Under the pieces are notes generated by a model, which saw only the letters and a program-made list of their open reading frames with translations, ran no database searches and had not been told where the DNA came from. From Alphaproteobacteria bacterium (GTDB taxonomy: Bacteria; Pseudomonadota; Alphaproteobacteria; Rhizobiales; JAKIUO01): a stretch of DNA of 36,337 nucleotides. The DNA is taken from positions 1-36,337 of the forward strand of contig JAJRPI010000023.1 in the NCBI GenBank assembly GCA_024280895.1, given 5' to 3'. Below are positions 1 through 7,817 of this stretch, in pieces (position 1 is the first letter of the stretch; every line of letters begins with the position of its first letter). Made by a program: the position numbers and the translations under genes.

Positions 1-237
1 GAGATAGATCCCCACAACTGGTATAAGTCGAGCATTTGGATATCCGGTTCACAAGGTATCGATGAGCTTAATCAATCGACCTTAAGCAACTGGCATGGCA
101 AGCGAGTTGTGGTGGCCGGAAAAATAAAAATAGCTGGGTCAAATAATAATTGCTGTGGCCACATGAGCCTCTGGCCAGCTAAAATTATGGCCCATCGTAT
201 CGAGCTGTTCAAGAATTGGATCAAGAACCACCCTTAA
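1..237 (+). CDS. C-terminal part of an unrecognised protein (5' end outside window)
   Basis: Frame 1 is open from the first base to a TAA at 235-237 and gives 78 residues with no internal start that would make a sensible gene, so this is the tail of a gene beginning to the left. The translation is rich in Trp, Gly and Asn. It has a beta-strand-like stretch (KRVVVAGKIKIAG), then a Cys-Cys-Gly-His cluster and the segment MSLWPAKIMAHRIEL. The GK-hydrophobic-GK pattern could belong to a small OB-like beta barrel, but I do not recognise the family and assign no function. The Cys-Cys-x-His group might bind metal, which is inference only. Confidence 0.6.
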   Translation, partial: EIDPHNWYKSSIWISGSQGIDELNQSTLSNWHGKRVVVAGKIKIAGSNNNCCGHMSLWPAKIMAHRIELFKNWIKNHP

Positions 238-261
238 GCAGGAAAACGAATGAAAGAAAAA

Positions 262-396
262 CCGTGAGATAAAATCAAGTAAACACCGGCAAGACCCCGA
301 ACCCCGCACCAATCAGAGCCCGACCGGGCGAGCGCCAAACAGGCCGCTCCATCGAAGGCCTTTGCGCAGCAAAGAATAGCCGTGTGATAAAATCAA
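262..396. repeat. 17-bp direct repeat pair beside tRNA-Arg
   Basis: CCGTGAGATAAAATCAA at 262-278 and CCGTGTGATAAAATCAA at 380-396 differ at one base and are 118 bases apart. The second copy ends exactly where the CCA end of the minus-strand tRNA-Arg gene begins (397). They may mark a past duplication or a deleted neighbouring gene. No transposase or integrase lies nearby in the window. Confidence 0.6.
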
Positions 397-473
397 TGGC
401 GCGCCGGGGAGGATTCGAACCCCCGACCCCTAGATTCGTAGTCTAGTGCTCTATCCAGCTGAGCTACCGGCGC
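397..473 (-). tRNA. tRNA-Arg (anticodon ACG)
   Basis: The minus strand folds into a full cloverleaf. The 7-bp acceptor stem GCGCCGG/CCGGCGC is followed by a D arm (GCTC/GAGC), an anticodon stem CTAGA/TCTAG around the loop CTACGAA (anticodon ACG, normally edited to ICG by TadA), a T arm with TTCGAAT in the loop and one G-U pair, discriminator G, and an encoded CCA at 397-399. It reads the CGU, CGC and CGA arginine codons. Two small perfect hairpins lie just upstream of its 5' end (488-504 and 509-524). Confidence 0.97.
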
Positions 474-487
474 CAAAGTTGATTTAG

Positions 488-524
488 ATGCGTTAAAAAC
501 GCATGAATGGGCAAAAATTTGCCC
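488..524. other. Two adjacent hairpins in the leader of tRNA-Arg
   Basis: ATGCGTT-AAA-AACGCAT (488-504) and GGGCAAA-AA-TTTGCCC (509-524) are perfect 7-bp inverted repeats separated by four bases. They sit 15-51 bases upstream of the tRNA-Arg 5' end on its transcribed strand. They could be RNase processing structures, an end for read-through from the gene at 744-1583, or chance. Confidence 0.4.
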
Positions 525-672
525 CTCTTGCAGATGTTTGCCAAAGGAGCTGATTTGCGTTCTCAAGCGTATAACGCCTTGTCTCGATAAACGCAAGCGG
601 TCAATTGATCTAACTCCCCACTCTCCTCCACTTTCTTGTCTTCAAAAAAGATCATTGGCAGGACCAAAAACA

Positions 673-703
673 AACAGCTGATGATCCTTGATCATCAGCT
701 GTT
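673..703 (-). terminator. Rho-independent terminator of the L,D-transpeptidase gene
   Basis: This is a perfect 14-bp inverted repeat (AACAGCTGATGATC and its complement) with a 3-base loop, starting 41 bases after the L,D-transpeptidase stop codon. On the minus strand the stem is followed by a T-rich run (TGTTTTTGG), the usual intrinsic terminator layout. On the plus strand the following bases are less T-rich, so it acts mainly leftward. Confidence 0.8.
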
Positions 704-743
704 GAATTTTCTGTTGGGCAATATGAAACCGTCCAACCAAATG

Positions 744-1583
744 TTAGATCTTTTTGCGGGTCAGGACGACAACTGGCGTACCTGGCTTGACGATCCGCCA
801 AAGCTTGGCAATATCGCCATTGCGCATCCGATAACAACCACCAGAGGCTGATTTGCCGATCGAACCGGGAAGATTGGTACCATGTATGCGATAGAGCGAG
901 CTACCCAGATACAAAGCACGTTTGCCAAATGGGTTAGCAGCAGATCCGCCCACTACTTTTTCAGGAAGATCTGGGTTTTTCTCACGCATAGCCGGTGTTG
1001 GATACCAATCAGGATTGAGCTTCTTTTTGGTAATTTTGGTACTACCGGACCACACTTCGTCGGGACGCGGCGTGGCAATAGGGTAGCTGATAACTTTGCC
1101 CTTGCGTACGACGTAATAAAGACGACGGGTGTAATTGCTCAACACAACCGTGCCGGGGCGATATTTATAGCTGACACGCTTGCCAAAACTGCGAACGGTC
1201 TTACGTCTGGTATCCTTGGCAACGCTCATGCGGCCCCTGGAGGTCAGCTTGGCGTGGCGTGCATTCTTGATACTGCCCATGCTCAAAGAAGCGCGGGTGA
1301 CTTTCTTGCCATTGCTCTGATAGCCGATGACACGTTTCTTTGCACGCAACCGGACGGTCTCTTTACGCTTCAGGGCGTTAGACTTTTTAACGCTTTTGCG
1401 CTTAACACGGATTTTGCGTTTTGCAATCACCTTGCGCTGCGCGCGTTTTTTGATTTTTGATTGTTTTTTGATCGACTGAGCAGTCTCAAAGTCGCCTGAA
1501 CTCAGCGCCGATACGCTGTCGACGGACGCAAAACCAAAGAATAGTCCAGCAACAAGCAAGGACAGAAACACACGTATCTTCAT
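744..1583 (-). CDS. Secreted L,D-transpeptidase (YkuD domain) with basic linker
   Basis: This 279-residue protein should crosslink peptidoglycan (3-3 bonds) or attach proteins to it in the periplasm. Residues 1-26 form a signal peptide (MKIRVFLSLLVAGLFFGFA, cut after SVSA or nearby). Residues 38-140 are an unusual linker packed with Lys and Arg. Residues 145-277 are the YkuD catalytic domain, with His234 in HGTN and the nucleophile Cys250 in the SGGCYRMRN motif, both intact. The ATG at 1583 has GGAG about 11 bases upstream. A strong terminator follows the gene, so it is probably monocistronic. The YkuD call is firm. The exact in vivo reaction (crosslinking or anchoring) cannot be told from sequence. 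Confidence 0.92.
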   Translation of the reverse strand: MKIRVFLSLLVAGLFFGFASVDSVSALSSGDFETAQSIKKQSKIKKRAQRKVIAKRKIRVKRKSVKKSNALKRKETVRLRAKKRVIGYQSNGKKVTRASLSMGSIKNARHAKLTSRGRMSVAKDTRRKTVRSFGKRVSYKYRPGTVVLSNYTRRLYYVVRKGKVISYPIATPRPDEVWSGSTKITKKKLNPDWYPTPAMREKNPDLPEKVVGGSAANPFGKRALYLGSSLYRIHGTNLPGSIGKSASGGCYRMRNGDIAKLWRIVKPGTPVVVLTRKKI

Positions 1584-1799
1584 TTAACCAGTCTCCAAAA
1601 AATATACTCATCTACAGCTTGCATTTAAAAGCCTGTTAGTTGCAACTCCAATATCGCTCTCCCCCCTCAAAAGCAACTGTTTTATGGGGGAAAACCGCGC
1701 GATCTCACAAACTGTTTACTCGATTCAAGTGCTATAGCGCATCAAGAGCCCGTATTGTCAGCTTTTCAACAGCTCTGCGACAAATTCACCGTGCAAACA

Positions 1800-3812
1800 T
1801 CAGCGCACCAACCGTTCAGCGGGAAAGTGAATTTCAATGGTCGTCCCGCACCCTGGTGTGCTGACAATATCGAAGCTGGCATGATGCGCCTTGACCAGTG
1901 CCTTGGTCAAAGGCAGACCAAGCCCCGTCCCCTTTTCGGTCTGCGACATGGCCTCTTTATTACTATTTTGAGCCGTTTTGATTTGCGCAAACGGTTCAAG
2001 CGCCGTTCCGATCTCATCTTTGTGCATGCCTATGCCGGTATCAGTGACACTCAAAATAACACCATCGCTCGCGCTGGGGCGGGCAGATACACTCACCTGA
2101 CCACCGGGCTCCGTAAATTTAATGGCATTGGAAACCAGATTGAGCAAGATTTGCTTCAAGCTTCGCTTATCTGCATAGAGGGCGGACAAACCATCTTCGA
2201 TCGAAGACTGCAAAATAATCTGCTTTTTCTGCGCTTGCACACGCATACCGTTCAACGCCTCAATAATAACCCCGTCTATTTGCACTTCAGCAAATTCAAG
2301 ATCAGGTTTGCCCGCGATGATCTTGGTAATATCGAGTAGATCATTGATCAGGCTCAAGGCGTGCATGGCGCTGGTGTGAATATCGGCGGCATAGCCTCTA
2401 AACCGATTGGCATCGACCGCCCCGAACCGCTCATCCTTCATCAATTCAGAAAACCCGATGATCGAATTGAGCGGCGTGCGGACTTCATGAGACACCGTGG
2501 CCAGAAAATCAATGCTGTCTTGCCCAACATCTTGTTTCCCCTCCCCGTCCAGAGGGTTTTCTTGTGCCAATTCAGGTGCTTGCGACTGCATATCTTCTTG
2601 CCAAAGGGCATCTTCATGCAGGATCAAAATCTGCACCGGTTCGCGCCCTGTCGAAACATTACGAAAAGCGATGGGGATGTGTCGTTGGCGCCCCGAACGC
2701 GAAATAGCCAGCGTATTGATCTGCGCCGAATGGCTTTTTTGGCGGGTGCTTTGCTGGAGATCAGCGGTTGCATCCTCTTCGATCAGCACACCGTTTTGAC
2801 TTTCCGGAAACAGGGCCGCCAAACCTCCCGCTTTACGCAACTCGCTTTCAGAGCCAAAGCCAAACGCATACAAGAAGGTCTCATTGGCCCGCATCAAACG
2901 CCCGCCCATGGCAATCGCGAGGGCCGCAGGGAGGCTTTCAAGGAAATAATTGCGCTCGCCTCCAACAAGAGGGGAAGGCTGCTGGTCTTGGGGTTCAGCC
3001 TTTATGCTTTGATCGCTGGACGGCATCTCTTTTTCAACCAATGACACCGGCTTAGCGGCTTTGATCGGCGCGCTGGCTTTGCGTGTAGCGACGACCGGGC
3101 GTCCATCCCCGTCAAGCGAACCTGACGGAGCGTTTGCAGGTACGATCCCCAAAGCAGCCCCGCCGCCCGGTCCATTGATCATGCGGGCAATTTCACGCAA
3201 TGTGCGTAAATCTTCATCGTCAACCCGCCCTGCCGAAATTTCAAACCCGTTCATCGCAGGTTCGGTTTTTTGAATATCTGTGCGCGCAATCTCCTCCTTG
3301 GGATTGATTGCTGGCTGCGTATATTTTGGCGGTGCTTTTACGACAGGCTCCACAATCGGATCGACGATCAAGCCGGGCTCGATTTTGGGGCTTTTCAGAT
3401 GGCCGTTCTTATATACCTTGGCAGAAGACGTATCGGGTGTCGGCTTGACCACCCCCTTGTCGGCCACAAGCTCCACCAATACGCCCGCCCGCCCAGGCTC
3501 TATTTCCAATGAAGAGCAAAGGCAATCAAGGATAAGGTCCCCGCCTTTGGTTGGAAAGCGCAACAGCTCGCGTGCGCCAGCATTCTTCACGGAGTGCTTC
3601 GACAAAAGCGCCAACTGGCGCGCAAAAGGCGCGTCGTGCTTGAATTTCAAACGAATTAATTCGCTCATCGACAAAGCGCCGCTAAAGGCCAGGCAGGCCC
3701 GATTGGCCCAGGCAATGCGAGAGCGCTCCACATCCCACAGCCAAACGGGCACGGAGCGGCTCGACAGCTGTTCGCACTGATCGCTATTTATGAAGGGCGT
3801 TGCTAATGTCAT
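1800..3812 (-). CDS. Soluble PAS-domain sensor histidine kinase
   Basis: The reading frame can be extended to a TTG at 3863 (687 residues). I prefer the ATG at 3812 (670 residues), although neither has a good Shine-Dalgarno sequence. Counting from the ATG: a PAS-like region at about 15-115, a long low-complexity Pro/Lys/Ala linker to about 285, a second PAS-like domain at about 290-400, then a HisKA dimerisation domain with the phospho-acceptor His442 in SHEVRTPLN, and an HATPase domain with N box (NLVSNAIKF), G1 (DTGIGM) and G2 (GTGLGL). No membrane segment is seen, so the kinase is cytoplasmic. The architecture resembles the soluble PAS kinases of the alphaproteobacterial PleC/DivJ/PdhS group, but the specific orthologue cannot be named. 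No response regulator gene is adjacent, so its partner lies elsewhere. Confidence 0.88.
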   Translation of the reverse strand: MTLATPFINSDQCEQLSSRSVPVWLWDVERSRIAWANRACLAFSGALSMSELIRLKFKHDAPFARQLALLSKHSVKNAGARELLRFPTKGGDLILDCLCSSLEIEPGRAGVLVELVADKGVVKPTPDTSSAKVYKNGHLKSPKIEPGLIVDPIVEPVVKAPPKYTQPAINPKEEIARTDIQKTEPAMNGFEISAGRVDDEDLRTLREIARMINGPGGGAALGIVPANAPSGSLDGDGRPVVATRKASAPIKAAKPVSLVEKEMPSSDQSIKAEPQDQQPSPLVGGERNYFLESLPAALAIAMGGRLMRANETFLYAFGFGSESELRKAGGLAALFPESQNGVLIEEDATADLQQSTRQKSHSAQINTLAISRSGRQRHIPIAFRNVSTGREPVQILILHEDALWQEDMQSQAPELAQENPLDGEGKQDVGQDSIDFLATVSHEVRTPLNSIIGFSELMKDERFGAVDANRFRGYAADIHTSAMHALSLINDLLDITKIIAGKPDLEFAEVQIDGVIIEALNGMRVQAQKKQIILQSSIEDGLSALYADKRSLKQILLNLVSNAIKFTEPGGQVSVSARPSASDGVILSVTDTGIGMHKDEIGTALEPFAQIKTAQNSNKEAMSQTEKGTGLGLPLTKALVKAHHASFDIVSTPGCGTTIEIHFPAERLVR

Positions 3813-4150
3813 GATTGGGAAGGCGCGACCCCAGCATTTGAACACCTGCCAACCAGTTGGCAAATGATGGATGGACTGGGATGATTTTAAACTTTTCGCT
3901 CCGACCGAACCTCCTTGGTTGAACCTGTACTAAACTCAAATTACCCTATCTGGGTCATGTTCGTCCACAAATGCGTTATTTCGTCCTGAATTACCGCCTA
4001 ATATCTGATATTTAGATATTTTACCAGCCCTCGTTGACGCCAATGCAATTTTCACAACAAGAATGAAAGAGCGATATTTTTGCTCTTGTATTGCCATAAA
4101 GTTCACGTTAAACAGTCACAGGCAAATACCCTTGTATATTTCCTGTATAT
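3813..4150. other. Intergenic region upstream of the histidine kinase and tRNA-His
   Basis: About 340 AT-rich bases between the divergent kinase and tRNA-His genes. It must hold both promoters. A TATATT at 4135-4140, 10 bases before the tRNA, is a possible -10 element, but no convincing -35 accompanies it. Around 4001-4020 there is an AT-rich partial palindrome (ATATCT...AGATAT). No open frame with coding character was seen. Confidence 0.4.
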
Positions 4151-4227
4151 GCCGCTGTAGCTCAGTTGGTTAGAGCGCCTGATTGTGGATCAGGAGGTCA
4201 TCTGTTCAATTCAGATCAGCGGTACCA
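4151..4227 (+). tRNA. tRNA-His (anticodon GTG), lacking encoded G-1
   Basis: Cloverleaf: acceptor GCCGCTG/CAGCGGT, D arm GCTC/GAGC, anticodon stem CCTGA/TCAGG around TTGTGGA (anticodon GTG), T stem ATCTG/CAGAT with loop TTCAATT, discriminator A73, encoded CCA. The first acceptor pair is G-U. The base before G1 is T, not the G normally encoded at -1 in tRNA-His, and the discriminator is A instead of C. This combination is a known derived state of one alphaproteobacterial clade that includes Rhizobiales, Rhodobacterales and Caulobacterales, and it helps place the organism. Confidence 0.97.
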
Positions 4228-4591
4228 ATTATTTCAAAAGGCTCACAAAGCCTTTTCCCTGCAGACATGCGAGATGATTGAGTTCTAGGTGTCACGCCGC
4301 TTTCATGCTATCCTTGCCCCGAAGCGATAAAACAGAATGTCGGGGCTGTTTTCTGCAATATGGCGCATATCTGCAACCACATGGCATAAAAATGCCCCTG
4401 TCGGATTGTCGCCCGCCACATTACAATAACTCCCCCACATCGGCGCTGCTTTGATCAGCGAGATATTTGCTTTTCGCAATACCGCAGAACACTCGATAAG
4501 CGGGCGCACAGAACATAAAGAATATTTTTGCCTTCTTGCATTCACGTTCTTGCAAGGGCAAATTCTAGGCCATTCATACAAGGAAGCATAA
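4228..4591. other. Intergenic region upstream of the universal stress protein gene
   Basis: Apart from the tRNA terminator this 364-base stretch holds no gene I can support. A minus-strand frame of about 105 codons (4303-4620) runs through it and into the start of the stress-protein gene. It has no family resemblance and no ribosome site, and I regard it as chance. No clear FNR/FixK box or sigma-70 promoter was identified. Confidence 0.4.
4236..4256 (+). terminator. Terminator-like hairpin after tRNA-His
   Basis: AAAAGGCT (4236-4243), a 5-base loop, then AGCCTTTT (4249-4256) form a perfect 8-bp stem nine bases after the CCA end of tRNA-His. The stem ends in TTTT, giving a short U tract. It is likely to end the tRNA transcript. 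Confidence 0.6.
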
Positions 4592-5536
4592 ATGAGCGAC
4601 AGCACCCCCCACATGTTCAATATTCTGGTATGTATCGATGGATCAGAGGAGGGTTATCGCGGCTTGCATTATGCCATTAAATTCAGCCTTGATCACACCG
4701 ACACTGATATTGCTCTTTTATATGTACGCTCTTCGGGGGCGGGCGGGCGCTCTTCGGGCCTTAATATGGAATTGACCCACGAAAACATGCTCGACTGGAA
4801 CCTTGAACTGCCCGGTCTTAAATCTCTTAAACGTGCCAGAGACATGCTCGTCGAAACCGGCTTTCTGGGAGAAGAGTGGGATAGCGAAGACATCACCAAA
4901 AAGTTTCGGGGCACGCGGGCCGGTGACCACATCATCAAATATAGCAGCAAAAAAACCGGTCAACGCATCTCGCTGATTGTCCGTGAATCAAGTTCTGTCC
5001 TCACCGGTATCCTCGATGAAGCGCATTTTTATTCCTATGATATCGTCATTGTCTCAGCATCAAAAGAAAGTGCTGGGGGCACCGGACATATTGATATGTA
5101 CACTGCTATTGGCGTAGCCACCGAACATGATGGCACGGTCATTCTGGTGCGCGAACTGGAAGAAGAACATGGCCATTTTGTTTGTGTCAAGGACACTGAA
5201 ATGTCCATGGAAATGGTTCACAAGGATGCCTTGATGGCGGCGCGTTGCGGATGCCCGATCTATCTCTATTCAGTGGCCCGCGAAGAAGAGGGGCTGCCTG
5301 CTGCGCAAAATGCTCTGGAGCGCGCACAAAGCGTCGTGGAAAAAGCCGGCGGTAAAGTCAGTGACAAAACAGCCGAAGTGGGAGATCCCGTCTGGAGGAT
5401 CACCGAACGGGGGCAGGACTATTCGCTGATCGTTATTTCCGCGACAGAAAAATCAAGACTAAAGCAAATGTTCCTTGGCAGCACCTCCCACAGTATTTTG
5501 AAAAAAGCCAAAAACTCGGTCATGATCATCAGGTAG
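4592..5536 (+). CDS. Tandem universal stress protein (UspA family)
   Basis: This is a 314-residue cytoplasmic protein with two USP folds. Domain 1 (about 8-160) starts with the typical strand FNILVCIDGSEEGYRGL and contains a long insertion (about 50-110). Domain 2 (about 170-314) ends with a typical USP signature: YSLIVISATEKS, then the nucleotide-loop-like segment LGSTSHSILKKAKNSVMIIR. The second domain keeps the G-S-T-S-H motif that binds ATP in this family, while the first lacks a clear G-2x-G-9x-G(S/T) pattern, so only one site may bind nucleotide. The ATG at 4592 follows AAGGAAGC at good spacing. It is a single gene followed by the SulP gene on the same strand after 226 bases. Such proteins usually respond to starvation or membrane stress, but nothing in the sequence points to a specific signal. 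Confidence 0.88.
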   Translation: MSDSTPHMFNILVCIDGSEEGYRGLHYAIKFSLDHTDTDIALLYVRSSGAGGRSSGLNMELTHENMLDWNLELPGLKSLKRARDMLVETGFLGEEWDSEDITKKFRGTRAGDHIIKYSSKKTGQRISLIVRESSSVLTGILDEAHFYSYDIVIVSASKESAGGTGHIDMYTAIGVATEHDGTVILVRELEEEHGHFVCVKDTEMSMEMVHKDALMAARCGCPIYLYSVAREEEGLPAAQNALERAQSVVEKAGGKVSDKTAEVGDPVWRITERGQDYSLIVISATEKSRLKQMFLGSTSHSILKKAKNSVMIIR

Positions 5537-5605
5537 AAATTAGCAGAACAAAAAACCAAAACTTCAAGTGGAACTCACATTCACTCACATCTACAAAGTG
5601 TAAAA

Positions 5606-5640
5606 TTGACAGCTTGCAAGCGCTAACCGTATTTAGCGTA
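5606..5640 (+). promoter_or_regulatory. Possible promoter and operator upstream of the SulP gene
   Basis: A perfect -35 hexamer TTGACA (5606-5611) is followed about 18 bases later by TATTTA, a poor -10. The perfect inverted repeat CGCTAA-CCGTAT-TTAGCG overlaps the expected core promoter and could bind a dimeric regulator. This is motif inspection only. Confidence 0.25.
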
Positions 5641-5762
5641 AAATACTGCAATACATGCCATAATTATCTATTTTATATTTGCGTGGAGTTGTTACATTTC
5701 TGCGAGGTTTGCCGATTGATGGATCGGAAACGAGATCCGGATTTGAAAAAAGTACAAGTATC

Positions 5763-7805
5763 ATGCCCAAGTCAAAATCAATTCGCAAGCATTTGCGCCC
5801 CTTGTCCAAGGTGGTGTGGCGTGGCCGTCAACAATCCAGTCTGAATAATATCACCCGGCGCTTTTCTCATTCAAAACTCGGCGGAAAATTACATCCCGTT
5901 ACCAGAGAGCTGGGCGAAAGGCGTATCAAAGCACGTTTACGCAAAGCCTGGCGCAAACGCGGCAAGCTGGTGAGCACTTATCTGCCGATCTGGAACTGGG
6001 GCAAAAATTACAAACGCGAAGATTTTTCTGGCGACTTGATGGCCGGTATGGTGGTGGCGATCATGTTGATGCCCCAGTCGATGGCCTATGCCATGCTGGC
6101 GGGACTGCCGCCCCAGATTGGCCTTTACACAGCCGTTTTACCGCTCATCTTCTACGCTTTTTTTGGTTCAAGCCGCTCGCTTGGTGTTGGACCTGTCGCT
6201 ATTATTTCCTTGATGGTCGCTCATGCTCTTTCCCCCCTCGCACAAGCTGGCTCAGAGCAATATATTGCCCTGGCTTTGATCCTTGCCATGCTAAGCTCGT
6301 TAGTGCTGATTTGTGCGGGCCTGCTGCGACTAGGGTTTTTGACCAATTTTATCGGCCATCCCGTGATCGCGGGCTTTACGACGGCGGCAGCCATCATCAT
6401 CGCCTGCTCGCAGTTAAAACACATGCTTGGCCTGACGCTCCCCCCGACCCAAAATCTGTGGGAGCTATTGACCGTCATTTATGCCAATTTACATAAGGTC
6501 AACCCCACCACCTTATTGCTGTCCTTGCTCGGGGTTGTAATTATGATTTCGCGGGCCCAGTTTCGTCACCGACTGCGCGAAATGGGATTTTCCGAGGGCA
6601 TCTCGATGGCGCTCCCCAAAGGCATGGCCTTATTGCTTGTCGTCATCAGCGCCACCTATGCGTGGGCGTTCAGCATCGACCAAACAGCTGGGGTCGCCAT
6701 TGTCGGGGCGATACCACCCGGCTTCCCCGCCATCGCTCCACCGACCTTCAACTATGATATATGGAAGCAATTGCTCCCCGCCGCTGTGTTGATCTCAGTT
6801 GTTGGCCTCGTTGAAAGCCTCTCGGTTGCCAAGGCATTGGCTACACGCAAGCGGCAAAAGGTTGACCCCAATCAGGAATTGATCGGTCTTGGAGCCGCCA
6901 ATTTTGGAGCTGCCATGACGGGCGGCTATCCGGTAACTGGCAGTTTTTCACGCTCGGTGGTCAATTTCACCTCTGGCAATAACACTCAGCTCTCGGCAAT
7001 CATCACCGCGTTTTTCATCGCCATTGTGCTGATTTTTTTTACACCCCTGCTCTATCACATTCCCAAAGCCACGCTGGCAGTGATTATCATTGTCGCGGTG
7101 ACGACACTGATTGACTTCAGCCCGCTGGTCTCGGCTTGGAAATATTACAAACCAGACGGGCTGGCATTCTTTGTCACCTTTGTTGCCGTGCTCGCCTCTG
7201 GCGTCGAGGTTGGCATCTTGCTGGGGATTTCCCTGTCGATTGGCATGTATCTATACCGCTCAAGCCAGCCACGCATGCCAGTTTTGGGACGGGTCGGAGA
7301 GTCTGAAAATTTCCGCTCAGCCAAGCGCCATAAAACCCGCACCTATGACAGTCTTTTATTGATCCGTGTCGATGACAATCTGTTCTTTGCAAATGCGGCC
7401 TATCTCGAAGACCGCATGCTGGCGGAAATCGCCGATCGCCCCGACGTCAAGCACGTCGTATTGGTGATGGATGCGGTGAGCTTGATTGATGCCTCCGCCC
7501 TTGAGACCCTTGAAAATCTGATCGACAGCTATCGCGATGCCGGCGTCCTCATTCATCTTGCCTCGGTCAAGGGACCGCTGATGGATATGCTTGAGCGCTC
7601 ACATTTTTTAATGCGCCTGTCTCCGGGAGAAGTGTTCATGTCCCCACATGAAGCCGTGGTTGAACTGACGGGGGAAGTTCTGCAACCTGAAAAAGCACCA
7701 AAAACGGCGACCAAAAAGAAATGCAAAACCAAAGAGGCAGCTCGTACCGAGCAATCGCCCACAACGACCCGTCGTGCCAAGAAAACTACCCCAACAGATA
7801 AATGA
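5763..7805 (+). CDS. SulP family anion transporter with STAS domain
   Basis: This is a secondary transporter of the inner membrane that moves sulfate, bicarbonate or a related anion, probably with Na+ or H+. The open frame extends upstream to a TTG at 5679. I choose the ATG at 5763 (680 residues) because the extra residues are outside the family, although no strong Shine-Dalgarno sequence precedes either start. A basic N-terminal tail of about 70 residues is followed by the SulP core, which begins with YLPIWNWGKNY and DLMAGMVVAIMLMPQSMAYA and has some 12-14 membrane segments up to about residue 500. A STAS domain (about 525-635) contains the DAVSLIDASALETL region. The C-terminal 40 residues are rich in Lys and Thr. 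The gene converges with the next one, 12 bases away. The substrate cannot be told from sequence: no carbonic anhydrase or sulfate-assimilation gene is adjacent. Confidence 0.92.
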   Translation: MPKSKSIRKHLRPLSKVVWRGRQQSSLNNITRRFSHSKLGGKLHPVTRELGERRIKARLRKAWRKRGKLVSTYLPIWNWGKNYKREDFSGDLMAGMVVAIMLMPQSMAYAMLAGLPPQIGLYTAVLPLIFYAFFGSSRSLGVGPVAIISLMVAHALSPLAQAGSEQYIALALILAMLSSLVLICAGLLRLGFLTNFIGHPVIAGFTTAAAIIIACSQLKHMLGLTLPPTQNLWELLTVIYANLHKVNPTTLLLSLLGVVIMISRAQFRHRLREMGFSEGISMALPKGMALLLVVISATYAWAFSIDQTAGVAIVGAIPPGFPAIAPPTFNYDIWKQLLPAAVLISVVGLVESLSVAKALATRKRQKVDPNQELIGLGAANFGAAMTGGYPVTGSFSRSVVNFTSGNNTQLSAIITAFFIAIVLIFFTPLLYHIPKATLAVIIIVAVTTLIDFSPLVSAWKYYKPDGLAFFVTFVAVLASGVEVGILLGISLSIGMYLYRSSQPRMPVLGRVGESENFRSAKRHKTRTYDSLLLIRVDDNLFFANAAYLEDRMLAEIADRPDVKHVVLVMDAVSLIDASALETLENLIDSYRDAGVLIHLASVKGPLMDMLERSHFLMRLSPGEVFMSPHEAVVELTGEVLQPEKAPKTATKKKCKTKEAARTEQSPTTTRRAKKTTPTDK

Positions 7806-7817
7806 TCAAATAGCCAC

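Noticed and set aside
882-1460. Plus-strand frame of 192 codons opposite the L,D-transpeptidase
   Set aside because: It is antisense to a gene with intact catalytic motifs and lacks a ribosome site.
2361-3044. Long plus-strand frame antisense to the histidine kinase
   Set aside because: It mirrors the coding bias of the kinase, has no start signal and gives an incoherent, basic translation.
4001-4020. AT-rich partial palindrome considered as an operator
   Set aside because: It is short and AT-rich, and chance palindromes are frequent in such sequence. No second copy is present.
4303-4620. Minus-strand frame of 105 codons overlapping the start of the universal stress protein
   Set aside because: No ribosome site, no family resemblance, rich in Cys and Ser as shadow frames often are, and it runs antisense into a solid gene.
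5614-5844. Short plus-strand frame with several Cys upstream of the SulP gene
   Set aside because: It overlaps the SulP start in another frame, has no ribosome site and resembles no zinc-binding family.
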